A stretch of DNA of 64,000 nucleotides from Gonatopus flavifemur (Eukaryota; Arthropoda; Insecta; Hymenoptera; Dryinidae): the NCBI GenBank assembly GCA_018340375.1, contig JAFFJZ010000006.1, positions 27,348,001 to 27,412,000 on the forward strand, in the 5' to 3' direction. Position 1 is the first letter of the stretch; each line of letters begins with the position of its first letter. Both the position numbers and the translations under genes were made by a program. Shown in pieces: positions 11,601-23,600 of this stretch. A model generated the notes under the pieces. The model saw only the letters and a program-made list of their open reading frames with translations, was not told the origin of the DNA and ran no database searches.

Positions 11601-14600
11601 TTGACCTCCCAAATTTCCGAACACACATGTTTACCAGGAATGGCGCAACTCTGAAATGATATCATTATTCAAGCCTCAGCCCAATAGTTTCTACAATCAA
11701 GGCCCAACATTGGGGAAAGGTTGCAAACACTGTTTGAAAAAACTGGAATATTCCGGTACCCATGAACTAGAAAATTTCTATTCATGATGAATTCTTCAGT
11801 TCACGTACAAGAAAATTTATATTGTATCGGAATTTTTTTCGTATTTTACGTACAATTTTATGTTTTTCATGATTTAAATGCAATCGTCCATAAAGAATGT
11901 ACAGGTTAATTGTTTTCAGTACGGAATTGAAAGTTTTCCGAAGGTTTTTTTTTTGCAGTGAAGATGTAGTTGTGACCCAGACAGCGCAACGTGCCACTGA
12001 AACGTTTTTGGAAGGTTTATAGATCGTAGATGTGGAGATTTTTTAACCTCTCTGAAACCGTTCCGGAGACACATTTTGCTCTGTGTTGCCAGAAACAAAG
12101 GAACAAAAGCGCCGAGACTGCAATAAATTGGTCATTCCGATCAATTGAAGTATTTGATTGAATGTAGGCCGTTGGATCCCAAAATTTCTGGCATCGCTGA
12201 GTTTGGGGTTATGGAAGGACCTCTTGCAGGTCCATTGAACAATTTTGGAACATCAGAGAATATGTATAGAGGGACAAGTTGTAGACAAAATTGAAACCAG
12301 GAAAATTGTTCGGTTTGTTTCAAATTTTGGATATTCGAATTCTGTCCAAAAAGCGTCTGGAGGGTTTAAAACAGTCGATGCTCAGATATTCGCATACCCG
12401 TTGCTTTCAAATCTTGGAAAAATGTAGATGCACTCCTGATGAGTGAGTGCCCTGTGAAAAATTTCTTTTCGAAAATTCAGAACATGCGAATGTGATTTTT
12501 TACAGTCACTTTCCATACTGAGTTTTCAGAAAGATCTCACTGAATTTTGAAAAACTTTGAGTGAATTTTCAGAATCCGCTCTGAAATTCCGTTGAAGCGT
12601 CTTATAAAATTCAGCAAAATCTTGCTGAATTTTTTTCTACCGTGTAGATAAGCTTGGAACTTTCAAAGCTTGTCTGAAAAGAGTAGATGAAAGGGTCCGA
12701 ATATGGGCAATCGAAGTTGTAGGTTTGTATGGCGCTGCCGCTTGGTGGTGACCGATTCAACATGTTCCTTATCACCGACCAATTGCGTGCACAGCAATTG
12801 GCGATTACAGTACAATGTGTTTTTTCTACAAGTGAATTTATGTTCTTTGGTGTCTCTCAAAACTTTTTCAGGCATGCGATGTTTTCAATATTATTACTAC
12901 ACGGAGAAAAAGGTATCTTAAAAAGTACCATAATTTATGGATTTTCTGCGCTGGTCTGACCGAGTCTAAATATTTACCTGAAAAAGCCTCTAAAAGTACT
13001 ATAATGTCTTGGACTTTTATACGGAAGGTACCATACTTATTTCAAAAAGTCCAAGAAATTATGGTACTTTTAGAGATTCATGCAAGTGAATATTCCGACT
13101 CGGGTCAGACCAGCGCTGAAAATCCATAAATTATGGTATTTTTCAAGATATCTGTTTTCTCAGTGTAGTGATCCGTTCCATTGGATCTGACACGATAGTG
13201 TAGCTTATTCGGGAAGTATAGAAACGTAAATTAACCGGAGATTGAATTGATATCATAACAGTTTCGCCAAAAACCCCCAGCTGCCAACAGTTTCAACAAA
13301 ATTTTACGGGTAGCCCATATTCGGACCCCACTTTCAAACATCACAGTTTTCACATTTTCTAGAAAACATTTTATCACCCTTTCAATCATTGAAAATCAAA
13401 TATATTGCACAAACACACACCTCTGGTAATAGTTGTAGGCTCTTGCTGTGATTTTTTGCGCGAGGACTAGCCAGTATGAGATGAAATCAAAGTGGTAGCC
13501 CATATGATGTCCAAATATGTCCATAAATTGACCAATAAACAACGTTGAATTGACGTGTCCACATTGTAAACCATGTGGGGAGTTTTTCTCCATACTGTTG
13601 GTGGATTTAATCCTCTCATTGTGGGGAAACTGTTTTTCCATCAAAAATGAGAGATTTTCCCATTGCATTGAGGGAGTATTCTGTTTTTTGGGTGTTGGAT
13701 ACTCTAAAAATAAAAAAAAAATTCCTCCATTTATGAAGGAACTTTGCTGCCACAATCTGTCCATTTTTCATTCCAGACTTTAAACCAAGTCAAATTCGAT
13801 GTCTATTTTCTATTCAAAACGCATCCGAAATGTATCTATTTATCGTATCCTGACCTGTCTGGAATGCGTTTAAAATTGTACCACAATGTTCAATCGAATT
13901 TTTGTCCAACCGATGTCTTAATGGCCTATCAGGGGTGTTCGGCTGGTAAATCCCCAGTCGGAATGCCATAAACGAATCCACGGGAAGTGACAATAAAAGT
14001 TAGGAAGAGCAAAAGCAACAGCTGCCCCAAGAGAACATAAACCTTTTAGGGCCGAAAGTAAATTCATTCAACGAATAACCAAGTTTTCGCTGAGCTAGCA
14101 AGAAAATTTGCTATTCCTCATATAATATTTAGATTTGCCGCGTCAGCAAAATGTGGAACATTCCTTCGTATTCTGTTTGGAGTGCCGATAGATAAGCGGT
14201 CACTCGAGTTCACCGGGAATGGAAAAATCGATGATTTAGACTCGTTACGCGTACCTTCCGCATTCCCATCTCCTTTTCCCTCTTTCCAAGGGAATCAAAA
14301 CAACAGGAATGTCATTTCAATCCAAGTCCGTTACGCGCGAATGCGGGCACCGCGCGTGGTGCGCGAAAGTTAAAGATCTCGAGGGTCGAGTTGTTTGCGT
14401 TTGCGTAGAGATTCATCCCAATTCCAACAGTTGGAAATTGTATGTGGAAAAGGAAAGTTAGATCGACTGAAATGTCGACGGAGCAGGCATCTCCTCGATC
14501 ACCGATGGTCCATGAAAATTATCAAATTTCTACGATACAAGTTTATGAGTCATCTCACGGGGATAGGAGGAAGAGAAAAAGCAAGATGAGAGAGGATAAT

Positions 14601-17600
14601 GTACGTGGGAGACATAAGGAAGACGATAGGCGACGCATCACCTCGTGGATCGACGCGTTTTTCGTCAGAGCGGTAGGTGGATAAGGGTGGCTAGGTGATG
14701 TAAGGGGTGGTTGTCCCCTCACCCAACCCACTACTACACCATTACCCAATCCCCACTGAGCTCGCCGACTGTGTCGGATTCGTCGATGACGGCCCGTACG
14801 TATATATCTTCACCGCAGCCTGTTCTTCGGTCTGCTCGCTGCTCTCTCCGAGTGTGCCTTTGGAATCAGTGCAACGCTAGTGCATCTCCAGTGCACTCTT
14901 CGGACCACCACCGATCCTTCAAACTCCCTTTCTATGCGAACTCCTTGAAAAATCTCTCCTTTCAAATGCGATAATACGTACACGTGTTTGGGAGATAATA
15001 ATTATACAAAATACAACAAACGAACGATGAAGTTGGATAAATAAGAATGTCAACATTACCAGTTATCCCGATCCCTCTAGGGTTCATGTTTTTACAATGA
15101 AAATTTCATTACCCTAGTAACCCAAGAGCTGAATAGTTTAGTTTACCGTAGGAGGAATCAAAATTCGAGTGAACGACAAAAACAAGTGAAAAGATGAAAA
15201 TCACAGAGCAAAATTCAGAGTTTATTATCATATTTTTTAATATAAAAGATCCGTTCAAGTGAGATTAAAAAATAATAATAAATAGTCAAGGAGTGCCTCG
15301 ACCATGACGTGGTTCATCGACAAGGGTTTTCAAACTGTGCCTGGTGGATCAATCGAGATGTACGATGTTTTTTCGTCGATCAAACATTTTCAGTGAGAAA
15401 TATTAATAATCGATGGAGTGTGGAGAGTTTCCAAGACGTTATGAGAGCCGATGATGGTAATGTTAATAGTAGTCGCAATAATAATACAAACAATAACAAA
15501 AGGAGAGATGGCAGATGGAGAGCAGTCAACGACGTTGCGATCATTGATAACGATGATGACGATGACGACTCCGATGAAGAAGACGAAAACATCGACGAAA
15601 GGGATGACGTCGCATGTCGAAACGATGAAACTTCAAACTTTGAAAAGAGTTTACAGTTACATTAGGTCTTCCCGGCGGAATGCAGAAAAGCGATCGAACG
15701 CTTTTGGATGCACCTCCCTCTCTCACCGCTCAGTGGTGCTCTTCCGGCATTTCACTCACGCCCACGTATCACAGTAACTATCGTATACAAAGCAGCAACC
15801 GACCAGCATGACAGAATCAAAATACGTGCACCACACCGATTTCAAACTTCCCTCGTCTTCGTTCAAAATACAAATAAAAATCCATGAAACACGTTGAAAT
15901 AAGGAAAAGGCAAAAAAGACATTCATAAATAAAATTTCATTCATCGAGTTGAAATAGAGAGAGGGAGGGGGGGGGGGGAGGGGGAAACGTGTTATGAATG
16001 GTACATTCAAAATTAACGAATGAAAGAGAAAAACAGCGACAAAGCACAAGCAAAATAAAACGAAAATTCGTGGAGAAGATATGGATTGTTGCAATTACGT
16101 TGAACCATATCTAACCGGTGGTGGTCATTTTTATCAACCACAATTACAGCAGCAACAACAACAGCAACAGCAACAACAACAGCAACAACAACAACAACAT
16201 TACTTTTGTTACCAAAACTCAAGCAATTCGGGAATCGGTGCTTACGCTGCTCCCAATGGCGATTACCAAGCTACTCCGATTTCCAATACAATCGATACTG
16301 ACTTACGTTACAACAACGGTAGTGGAACATTGCTACCACCACCGCAAGCATTGTTGTATACGACAGGTAGATACCAAATCAAACCCTCCAAGCCAGGTCA
16401 CACACAGACCCAGACACCCCCCTGCTGGTTTATAAGATCGATCGACCTCAATGTCCGAATGCACTTGATTGACGTTACCTTTTATCTCTTTTCTTCTCAA
16501 TAAATATTCAATCCACCCCCAAAGCATAGAATATTTGAATTTTCAATTTGTTTTTCTGTTCCACTTCAAGATAGATTTCTGTTATCGCGATATCAATTGA
16601 AAGATTGGATACTTTAATTTCTTCCTCACACACACACACACACATTATTTCCAATAATGCAGAAGTTGAATATCGATGCATTTTGAATGTTTGTACAGAT
16701 TATGTGTATAATCCAAAAGAGGCAAGGCTTCGGAAAGCGATGCGCGAACAGAATCGTGAGATTTCGAGAAGATCGGTGTTGCAAAGTACAATCGCGAACG
16801 CGAATCGAACGAGTAGAATCGATACGCCTACGCCCGTTTATCTACAGGGTCAACAACAGCAGCAGCAGCAGCAGCAACAGAGATTCGGTTCCATTACATC
16901 GAACTTGTCTACTTCACCAGTTATCGGTAATCATCCACATACCGAGGCTTATCATCACGCGAATGATACCTGGTTCGGGACCCCCAATGCACCTCGTTCC
17001 AAACCCATTTTGACTCCAAGATTGGCAGAGTGGTACGGTAACAATAGCACGGAAATTAATAATAGAAACAACGATGGGCCTATAGAAAGATTGCAAGCCA
17101 TGGGAGCGATGCATCGGCACGCATTCGAAAAAAATGCGGCTAAAAAATCGGGCAGGTGTCAGACCCCCGGTTTGCCGGAGTGCACCTCCACCGGATTCAC
17201 AACGAATAATTATCCGCATGAGTATTCCGATCCGAGGGATAGGGAACGCCTGGGAGAGTACGGAATTGAATTCGATGACGTGCAGAAGTGGCATCCTTAT
17301 CAGGTGAGGAGAATTTTTATTCGAATACTATGATAATTTCAATTCCAATGGAGTTTGGTTGGGATTGATTTATGATATAAAATAAAGTGTCTTATTCTAT
17401 CCTGGTGAAAAACATCTCTGAATTTTCACATGTTTCGGGACAAATTTTTCTGAGAGAATCACAGTAGAATTTTTCGGAATTTTGCAAATGAAGATTTTCT
17501 AAATCCTGAATCTTTCAAAGTTTTATATATAAATTTGAAACTATCGGCCGATTGTTATAACTTTCATCGCGGATTTAAGCTTCTGAAATGCACTCCCCAA

Positions 17601-20600
17601 CCAGAAATTTACAACAGGCGCAGTACTGCACCAGTACTAGCCAAGACTGGCAGGGTACTGACATTTGTCTGGAATGATAACGCTCTTCATTACTGTATTT
17701 TCATGTATCCAGCACTGATCCCGTACGTGTTGACCAAGTGTTGGAGAACCAATACTGGCACTGTACTGCACCTGTTGTCAACATTGGCATATTACGGATT
17801 TTTCTAATTGGGTCAGAGAATAAAAGTTACTGAAACAGCAAACCTCGGCAATAATTTGCTTTGCTGGTATGGCAAAAAAATTTGCTCTCTCTTAACAAGC
17901 GCTTGTCATTCAGCAATCCGGAATTGTAGATATACACAAGGCTAGAAAATTTCGCTGAATTAGCAAATATCTTGCAAGAAATAGCAATATTTTTGCTGTA
18001 ACAGCAGATTTTTGCGGAATCGTTTTTTGCAGCAAGAATTTTTCTTTGCGTGCGTTTGGGGGAATGCTACCCAATCAGCTTCAGCGACGTTTAATCAAAA
18101 GTTAGAACAACCGATTGCTATGTTCACGACCGCAAACTTCCACTCCGTAAATTTCATTCATTCAAATTCAAAAACTTTCTCCGAATTCATCTGAGTTCTT
18201 TTGAGTCCTCCTGAATTTCTCTGAGGCTCTTCAAAATTTTCTCTGAATTTGCCTGAATCTGTCTGAATTCCTCAGAATCTCATTCTCATGTGTTTTAGAA
18301 CACATTCTCTAAAAGATTCAGAGGAAAATCTTTCGGAATTCAAAAAATTGAAATTCAAGATTCCTTCGGGACTCTTCGAAATCTCTAAATCCTTCTGAAT
18401 TCCTCGGAATTTCATTCATTCAAATTCAAAAACTTTCTCCGAATTTATCTGAATTCTCTCGAAGCCTCCTGAATTTTTCTGAGTTTCTTCGGATTTTCCT
18501 GAACCTCTCTGAATCTGTATGAATTCCTCAGAATAACACGTTCGGCGTCGAATATTGTCATTCAAAAATACCATGTATACATTAATTGTGTAGAAATATA
18601 CTAGGGGTGCATACGGATTGCATCAGTATCCGGATATTAGGATAATCGACTAATTCGGATACCCGGATGAGCTGATAATCCGATTTAATTGCTTCATTTT
18701 CATAAATGAATGAATCGCATGGAAAAAAATGTTTAGCTGTACCAGCTAAATTTTAGCTGCCGCTGCAGCGAAATATCTAGCTATGATAGCTAAGATCTAG
18801 CTGATACAGCTGAACATTCTTTCTCGTGCGCTTCTGCCTCAACCCTGGTGAAAATATACGGTCGTAGTAAGCGCATTCGCAGCTGAGAAGAAACGTAAAA
18901 AGGTTCCAATCTTCTCTTGCCGAAGCGTATAATAATTGCTTGTTGTAGAGTATCGAAATTATACGTTAACAATACGTTTCATGAACGTTCAATGCCGTTT
19001 TGGGAAGAGTACTGTTACGTTCCATGAAAAGTAATGCGAATCATTTCATACAGACTTTGAATATCGGCTTTAAACTGTCGAGAATCATAGCATTCCATGG
19101 CTGCGTAGGTAAGACACTGGATTGCAATGATGGAAATTATGGGTTCGAATCTCGTCAAGTGGTTAAAATTGTTACACGCTTTCTTTGTTCCAAACTTCGC
19201 TTCAAGTACTCTTCGAAACCGTTCCATTTACTCTTTTCGTCTGCGCTTCATTTTAGTTTCCATTTTCACCAGGGAAGTGAATACATTATGTTCATTTTGA
19301 ATACCCAGACATATGCGGATAATCGGATATCCTGTTATCCGGATGTTCGAATTCACGAATATCCGCACAATGTATTCAAGTATCCGGATGTCTGCGCCAT
19401 ATTTACACGTACGGATGATCAACCGAATATCCGAATTTACGGTTATACGGATAATCCCGGTACTAAAGTATATCTTAAAAACAATTTTATAATAATCGTT
19501 ACAATACTTTTCTTGGAAAAAAAATTCCCGAAAATCACCTTCTTATCTCGCTTCCACCTTAATGGTGGCCTTTAATTCTCTCTGAAGTCTTTCCGAATCT
19601 ATCTGGAAGCTCCATGATTTTCCTGAAATTTGGAACCTAAAAGTCCTTCTTTTCGAATGAAATCCTCTGAATCCCTCAAAATTGCTCCAAACTTTCTCCA
19701 AATTTATCTGAATCCTTTGGAATTCTCCTGAATTTCTCTGGATCTCTCCGAATGTTTCTTCGAATTCACCGGAACCTTTGCGAATCTGTCTGAATTTCTC
19801 TGAACCCCTCTGGAGGTGTCTGAATCTCTCAGAGTCTGTTCAAACCTGTTCGTTCATTCAAAGTTCAACGCTTTCTTCGAATTCGAACCTGGAATTCTCC
19901 AAATGCCTCTGGCGTATTCAATTCTCTCTGAATCTTCCTGAAATCTTTCTCACTGTATTTGAAAATCCCAGAATTTTTGAACCTAAAATTCTCTCTTTCT
20001 GAATTTTTTCTGAAATCCTCTGAATGTCTCTTAAAAATTTACTACGCAATTTTTTACAGTGGGGCCCTTTTGTCTTAGATCACTATTCAAATTATATTTC
20101 GAATTTTTGAATCCCGTGAAAGGGCCCTGGTAAAATTTGGCCTCAAGGCCCTTTGTTGCTAAGAACTGGCAATGCTTCAGTGCACCTGTCTCTGAATTTT
20201 TTTTGAGTTGAGAGCGAATTTCTTTGCCAAGAGATAGAGTATAGCTTCCGCTATGTGGACAGTTATCGGGCCAACCTTGAGCCATTCTTGGTCCAAGCCC
20301 GCCAACTCTTGGGCAGGCTCGGACCGGTACTGCGCTGATGGTTATGCCGAATTGAGTGGGTGCGAGACTTCGATAACCCAGCATTCATTCAAGTCAAAAG
20401 CAAGCTATCGCCAATCCTGGGCCCAGTATAGACTGGATAAAATGCATAAACTGAGTTCAGTCTTTGATTCAAATTCATTCAGCTGTTTTCCCGTAAAGAA
20501 ATATTCCGCTGAAAAATCTCTGCGAAGCCACGGATAATCTCTGAGAAACATCGCATCATCTCTCTAAAAAAAACTCTGAAAAATTCTGAGAATCTCAGGA

Positions 20601-23600
20601 ATTTTTATGAAAAATCCAATAAATTTGGGAAATTTCGTACAGATTTTGTTCAGGGTTTGTAAGAGGTTATTCATTTGTTTCAGACAAATAGGAACGAAAT
20701 TGCGCTCTGAAAAAATTCTGACAAAGCTCTAAGGGAGCGTTCATTAAGGGACTAGTACCGGTTTCAAACTAGACAAAAATTCCCGGGTGGGCGGGGTTCC
20801 CAAATTCGCATGTGGACTCAGGTTCCTGCCCGAGATCAGCCAGGTCCTGCCTGGAAACCCTCTGGTTCCTGCTCGGGACCCGGCAGCCGGGTCAGGTTCC
20901 CGCTCGAGTCACCACCTGGTGGGTCCTGGCCAGGAACCTGAGTCCACATGCGAATTTGGGAATCCCACCCACCCGGGAATTTCTGTCTGGGAAGACTAAA
21001 AAACGACCCATATTTGAACTCTTTTTTTCTCATTTCTTTTATTACAAAACTTTATACGAGCTTTTGCCTTCAATTTGTACATCTTTTGGGAGTGTATACA
21101 AATTTTTTCCCCCTTTTTTTTTATCGATCATTATTTACTACAAGGCGCCAAAGTCGAGTCCTCGAAAATGAGACCCTTACACTGTGCTGAGATAATCTCA
21201 AAACTGGCATGTCTCAAATAGAAATTTCAAGAAGCATTTCAAAGAGGAAGGTAGTTTACATCGTAATTCACTACCTATTTGTGAAAAATTAAAAAAAAAA
21301 CAAAATGACGGCTTTGTGAAAAGAGCGATGTAAAAAAGACGTATTTTTCCACCTTTTTTCCCTTTGCCAAATTTTTTTTCACTAATTTTTCTGCAATTTT
21401 CTGGTGAATTACGGTAGAGGAGATCAAAATAAACAAATGCACCAAGAATAAAACAAATCTATCCAGTGATTGCGCAGAATAAGTCAGCGCAGTTTGAAAA
21501 AATGCTATTTTGAGTAAAACGCGTTTGAAGTTTTTTTACGATAAATTTTCAGACCATTTGAATTACTAAAACTCTCCAAAGATGGGCGTTTTTGTACTCC
21601 TGGAGTATTTTCAGTAAGGAATACTTCTTGTTGACTCCATATGACAACATATTTTACACAAGACAAGAAAGTACCCCACTGAAAGTACTCCAGGAGTACG
21701 AAAATACTCCCGGCTGCCCATCTCTGCTCTCTAAATTCCTTGGAGTGAAAATTCACTCTTGCCGAGTGAAAATACTGCAACTCCGAAAGAGTGAAAAATT
21801 TCACTCTTAAAGAGTGAATTTTCACTCTGTAAGAGTGGAAATCAACTCTGGTGTTTGGAGTGAAAAACTCACTCCTAGGAAAAAGAATGAATATTGACCC
21901 TTAAATAGTGAAATTTCACTCTTCAAGAGTTGAGCTCCCACTCCGTTCTAGAGTTGCAGTATTTTGACTCTTTGAAGAGTGAATATTCACTCCAAAAAAT
22001 TTAGAGAGTGCAACTCTCTTATTTTTTCGAATTTCATTATAAAATTTTAGGTGGTGATTTTTGAATGTATAAGGTTACATGATATGGTATAAAAAAAATG
22101 AATCTTTTCAAATTCTAACCGGTACTAGTCCTTTAATTACGTGAGGCATTTTCAAGGATTTTTTGACTCCCCCTCTCCCTGGGGAGATTTCGTAAAATTT
22201 TCCGCAACTCCCTCTCCCTCCCCTAACCTACGTGAGATTTTTCAAAATTTGTGTATTGGTTGTAAATGCGTTGGATGTTTAAAAAAAAATAAAAACACAA
22301 TCTGTTCTATTACTTTGATTTAAGGCTTACAAAAACTGGTATTTAATAATATTACCGTAATTAACCTTTTCTGACACCTTGTTTATGTATGGGACGATGT
22401 TTTTTGAGATGTTTGTAATTATGAAATACAAAATAATCATTTATAGTCATTTTACCCTTGATGAAGAAAATATTGCTAATTGAATTGATTCATCTCGAAG
22501 ATGCCTTTAAACGCATGAGAATAAATCGCCCCAAAAATATGCTGGTATCGGAAAGGGTTTAAATCAAGGGATGAAATTGAATTTTTTCAAAATTTTCACC
22601 CCGTTTTTTGCTAGGAAAAAAATTACGCGATAGTTGGTAAGACTCCCTTCTCTCCCCCAAGTGAGATTTGATAAGACTTAGCTTGATCCCCTCCCCTTCT
22701 TAAACACCTCACGTAATTAATGGACGCCCCCTAATGAATTGTGACCATTTTTTTTATTGTTGGCGAATTTTGAAATTCTGTGAAATTCTATATTCATACG
22801 CTATATCAAAATATCATATGTGAAAAAGTGTTTGGCAATTTTTGAATTTTTTTTCTCAATAGTCAAAAAAATGTTAAAAATTCATCAGAGTTTCGTCAGA
22901 ATTCTCGCGGAGCACAATTTATTTGAAACAAAAAAAAACATGAAAATACTGTGAAAAAATTTCACAGATCTTCAAAGGTTGTCTGATATTTATGGTTTTT
23001 CAGAAATTCTTCAGCGTAATATTTTAATTCTACGATATATCATTCCAATTTTCATTCGAATTTGCACTTTTTATATTCCAAACTTTCCTTCAACGATAAA
23101 GCAGAATGGTTCGGTTCAACATCCGAGAATTCCCCACCCAGCTGGTCAGATTTCTGGAATTTTGCATCCGATTCTTCACAACGCCAATTCACGTAATCAC
23201 GGACATTTGCCGTGGGGCCAGTTCTGTCACGGTGTTCAGCCACGTGAGTATAGAAACAAATTTTCATTTCGAATATCAACCCTCTGGGGATACACTGGGT
23301 CAGTTGGAGTGTTCTTCGATTGCTCATATCTCGGCTCCAAAACATCCTGGAACAATATTTCTTTTTTGAAATTTATCGCCAAAGTCCGCAGAATACGAAT
23401 CCGAAACCCGCTTTGCTCTATAGTCGATAGGTTTTTTTCAATATCTCAAGAAATGTAAAGATACTTTTCCAAAGATATACAACTTTTCGAACCAGTGTAT
23501 CCCCAGAGGTTGAATCGAACGATTGCATACGACTGTTCGATGATTCGATTGTAGATTTTTCATCCGTTGTGAGGGATATGAACATCCGAGAACCCCGCCA

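Larger units (their letters stand above)
17304..20477. other. Intron with repeat debris and degenerate TCTGAATT arrays
   Basis: The stretch holds a small inverted-repeat element at 17611-17778 (ACAACAGGCGCAGTAC and GTACTGCACCTGTTGT ends). Degenerate arrays of CTCTGAATT-like words lie at 18180-18530 and 19570-20040, and AATCCGGATATCCG-like arrays at 18601-18690 and 19315-19465. A CCCTGGTG element is at 18843-19274. The 191-codon frame at 19000-19575 crosses these repeats and is not a gene. Confidence 0.5.
20748..22132. mobile_element. TTAA-flanked element inside the left end of the previous one
   Basis: TTAA at 20744-20747 and 22133-22136 flank ends GGGACTAGTACCGGTT and AACCGGTACTAGTCCT. Removing it together with one TTAA restores a continuous terminal repeat of the host element (GTTCATTAATTACGTGAGG, compare the complement of the other end). 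It contains a GC-rich MITE (20771-20988), a palindrome (about 21580-21725) and a GAGTGAAAATTTCACTC-type array (21735-22015). It has no transposase. Confidence 0.7.
20733..22731. mobile_element. Insertion with TAA duplication (PIF/Harbinger-like), itself interrupted
   Basis: The ends GGGAGCGTTCATTAA and TTAATGGACGCCCCC are flanked by TAA on both sides. Three-base TWA duplications and GGG-type ends suggest PIF/Harbinger-like; an ISL2EU-like element is the alternative. Its own sequence is only 20733-20747 plus 22133-22731, rich in CCCTCTCCC runs, because a TTAA element split its left terminal repeat. Confidence 0.6.
20478..22990. mobile_element. Palindromic CTCTGAA element, copy interrupted by a 2 kb nest
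   Basis: The left half (GAAATATTCCGCTGAAAAAT onward) and right half (22740-22990) match the two arms of the element at 4544-5124. They are separated by an insertion at 20733-22731. The intact sequence around the break is seen at about 4750 (CTCTAATAAATTGTGG). Confidence 0.65.

Noticed and set aside
19098..19160. tRNA gene
   Set aside because: B-box present, but stems do not close into a cloverleaf; reported as SINE-like only. The same applies to 32445-32520.
19000..19575. 191-codon open frame
   Set aside because: It crosses the end of a CCCTGGTG element and an array of CGGATAATCCG-like words. The peptide is a translation of repeats.
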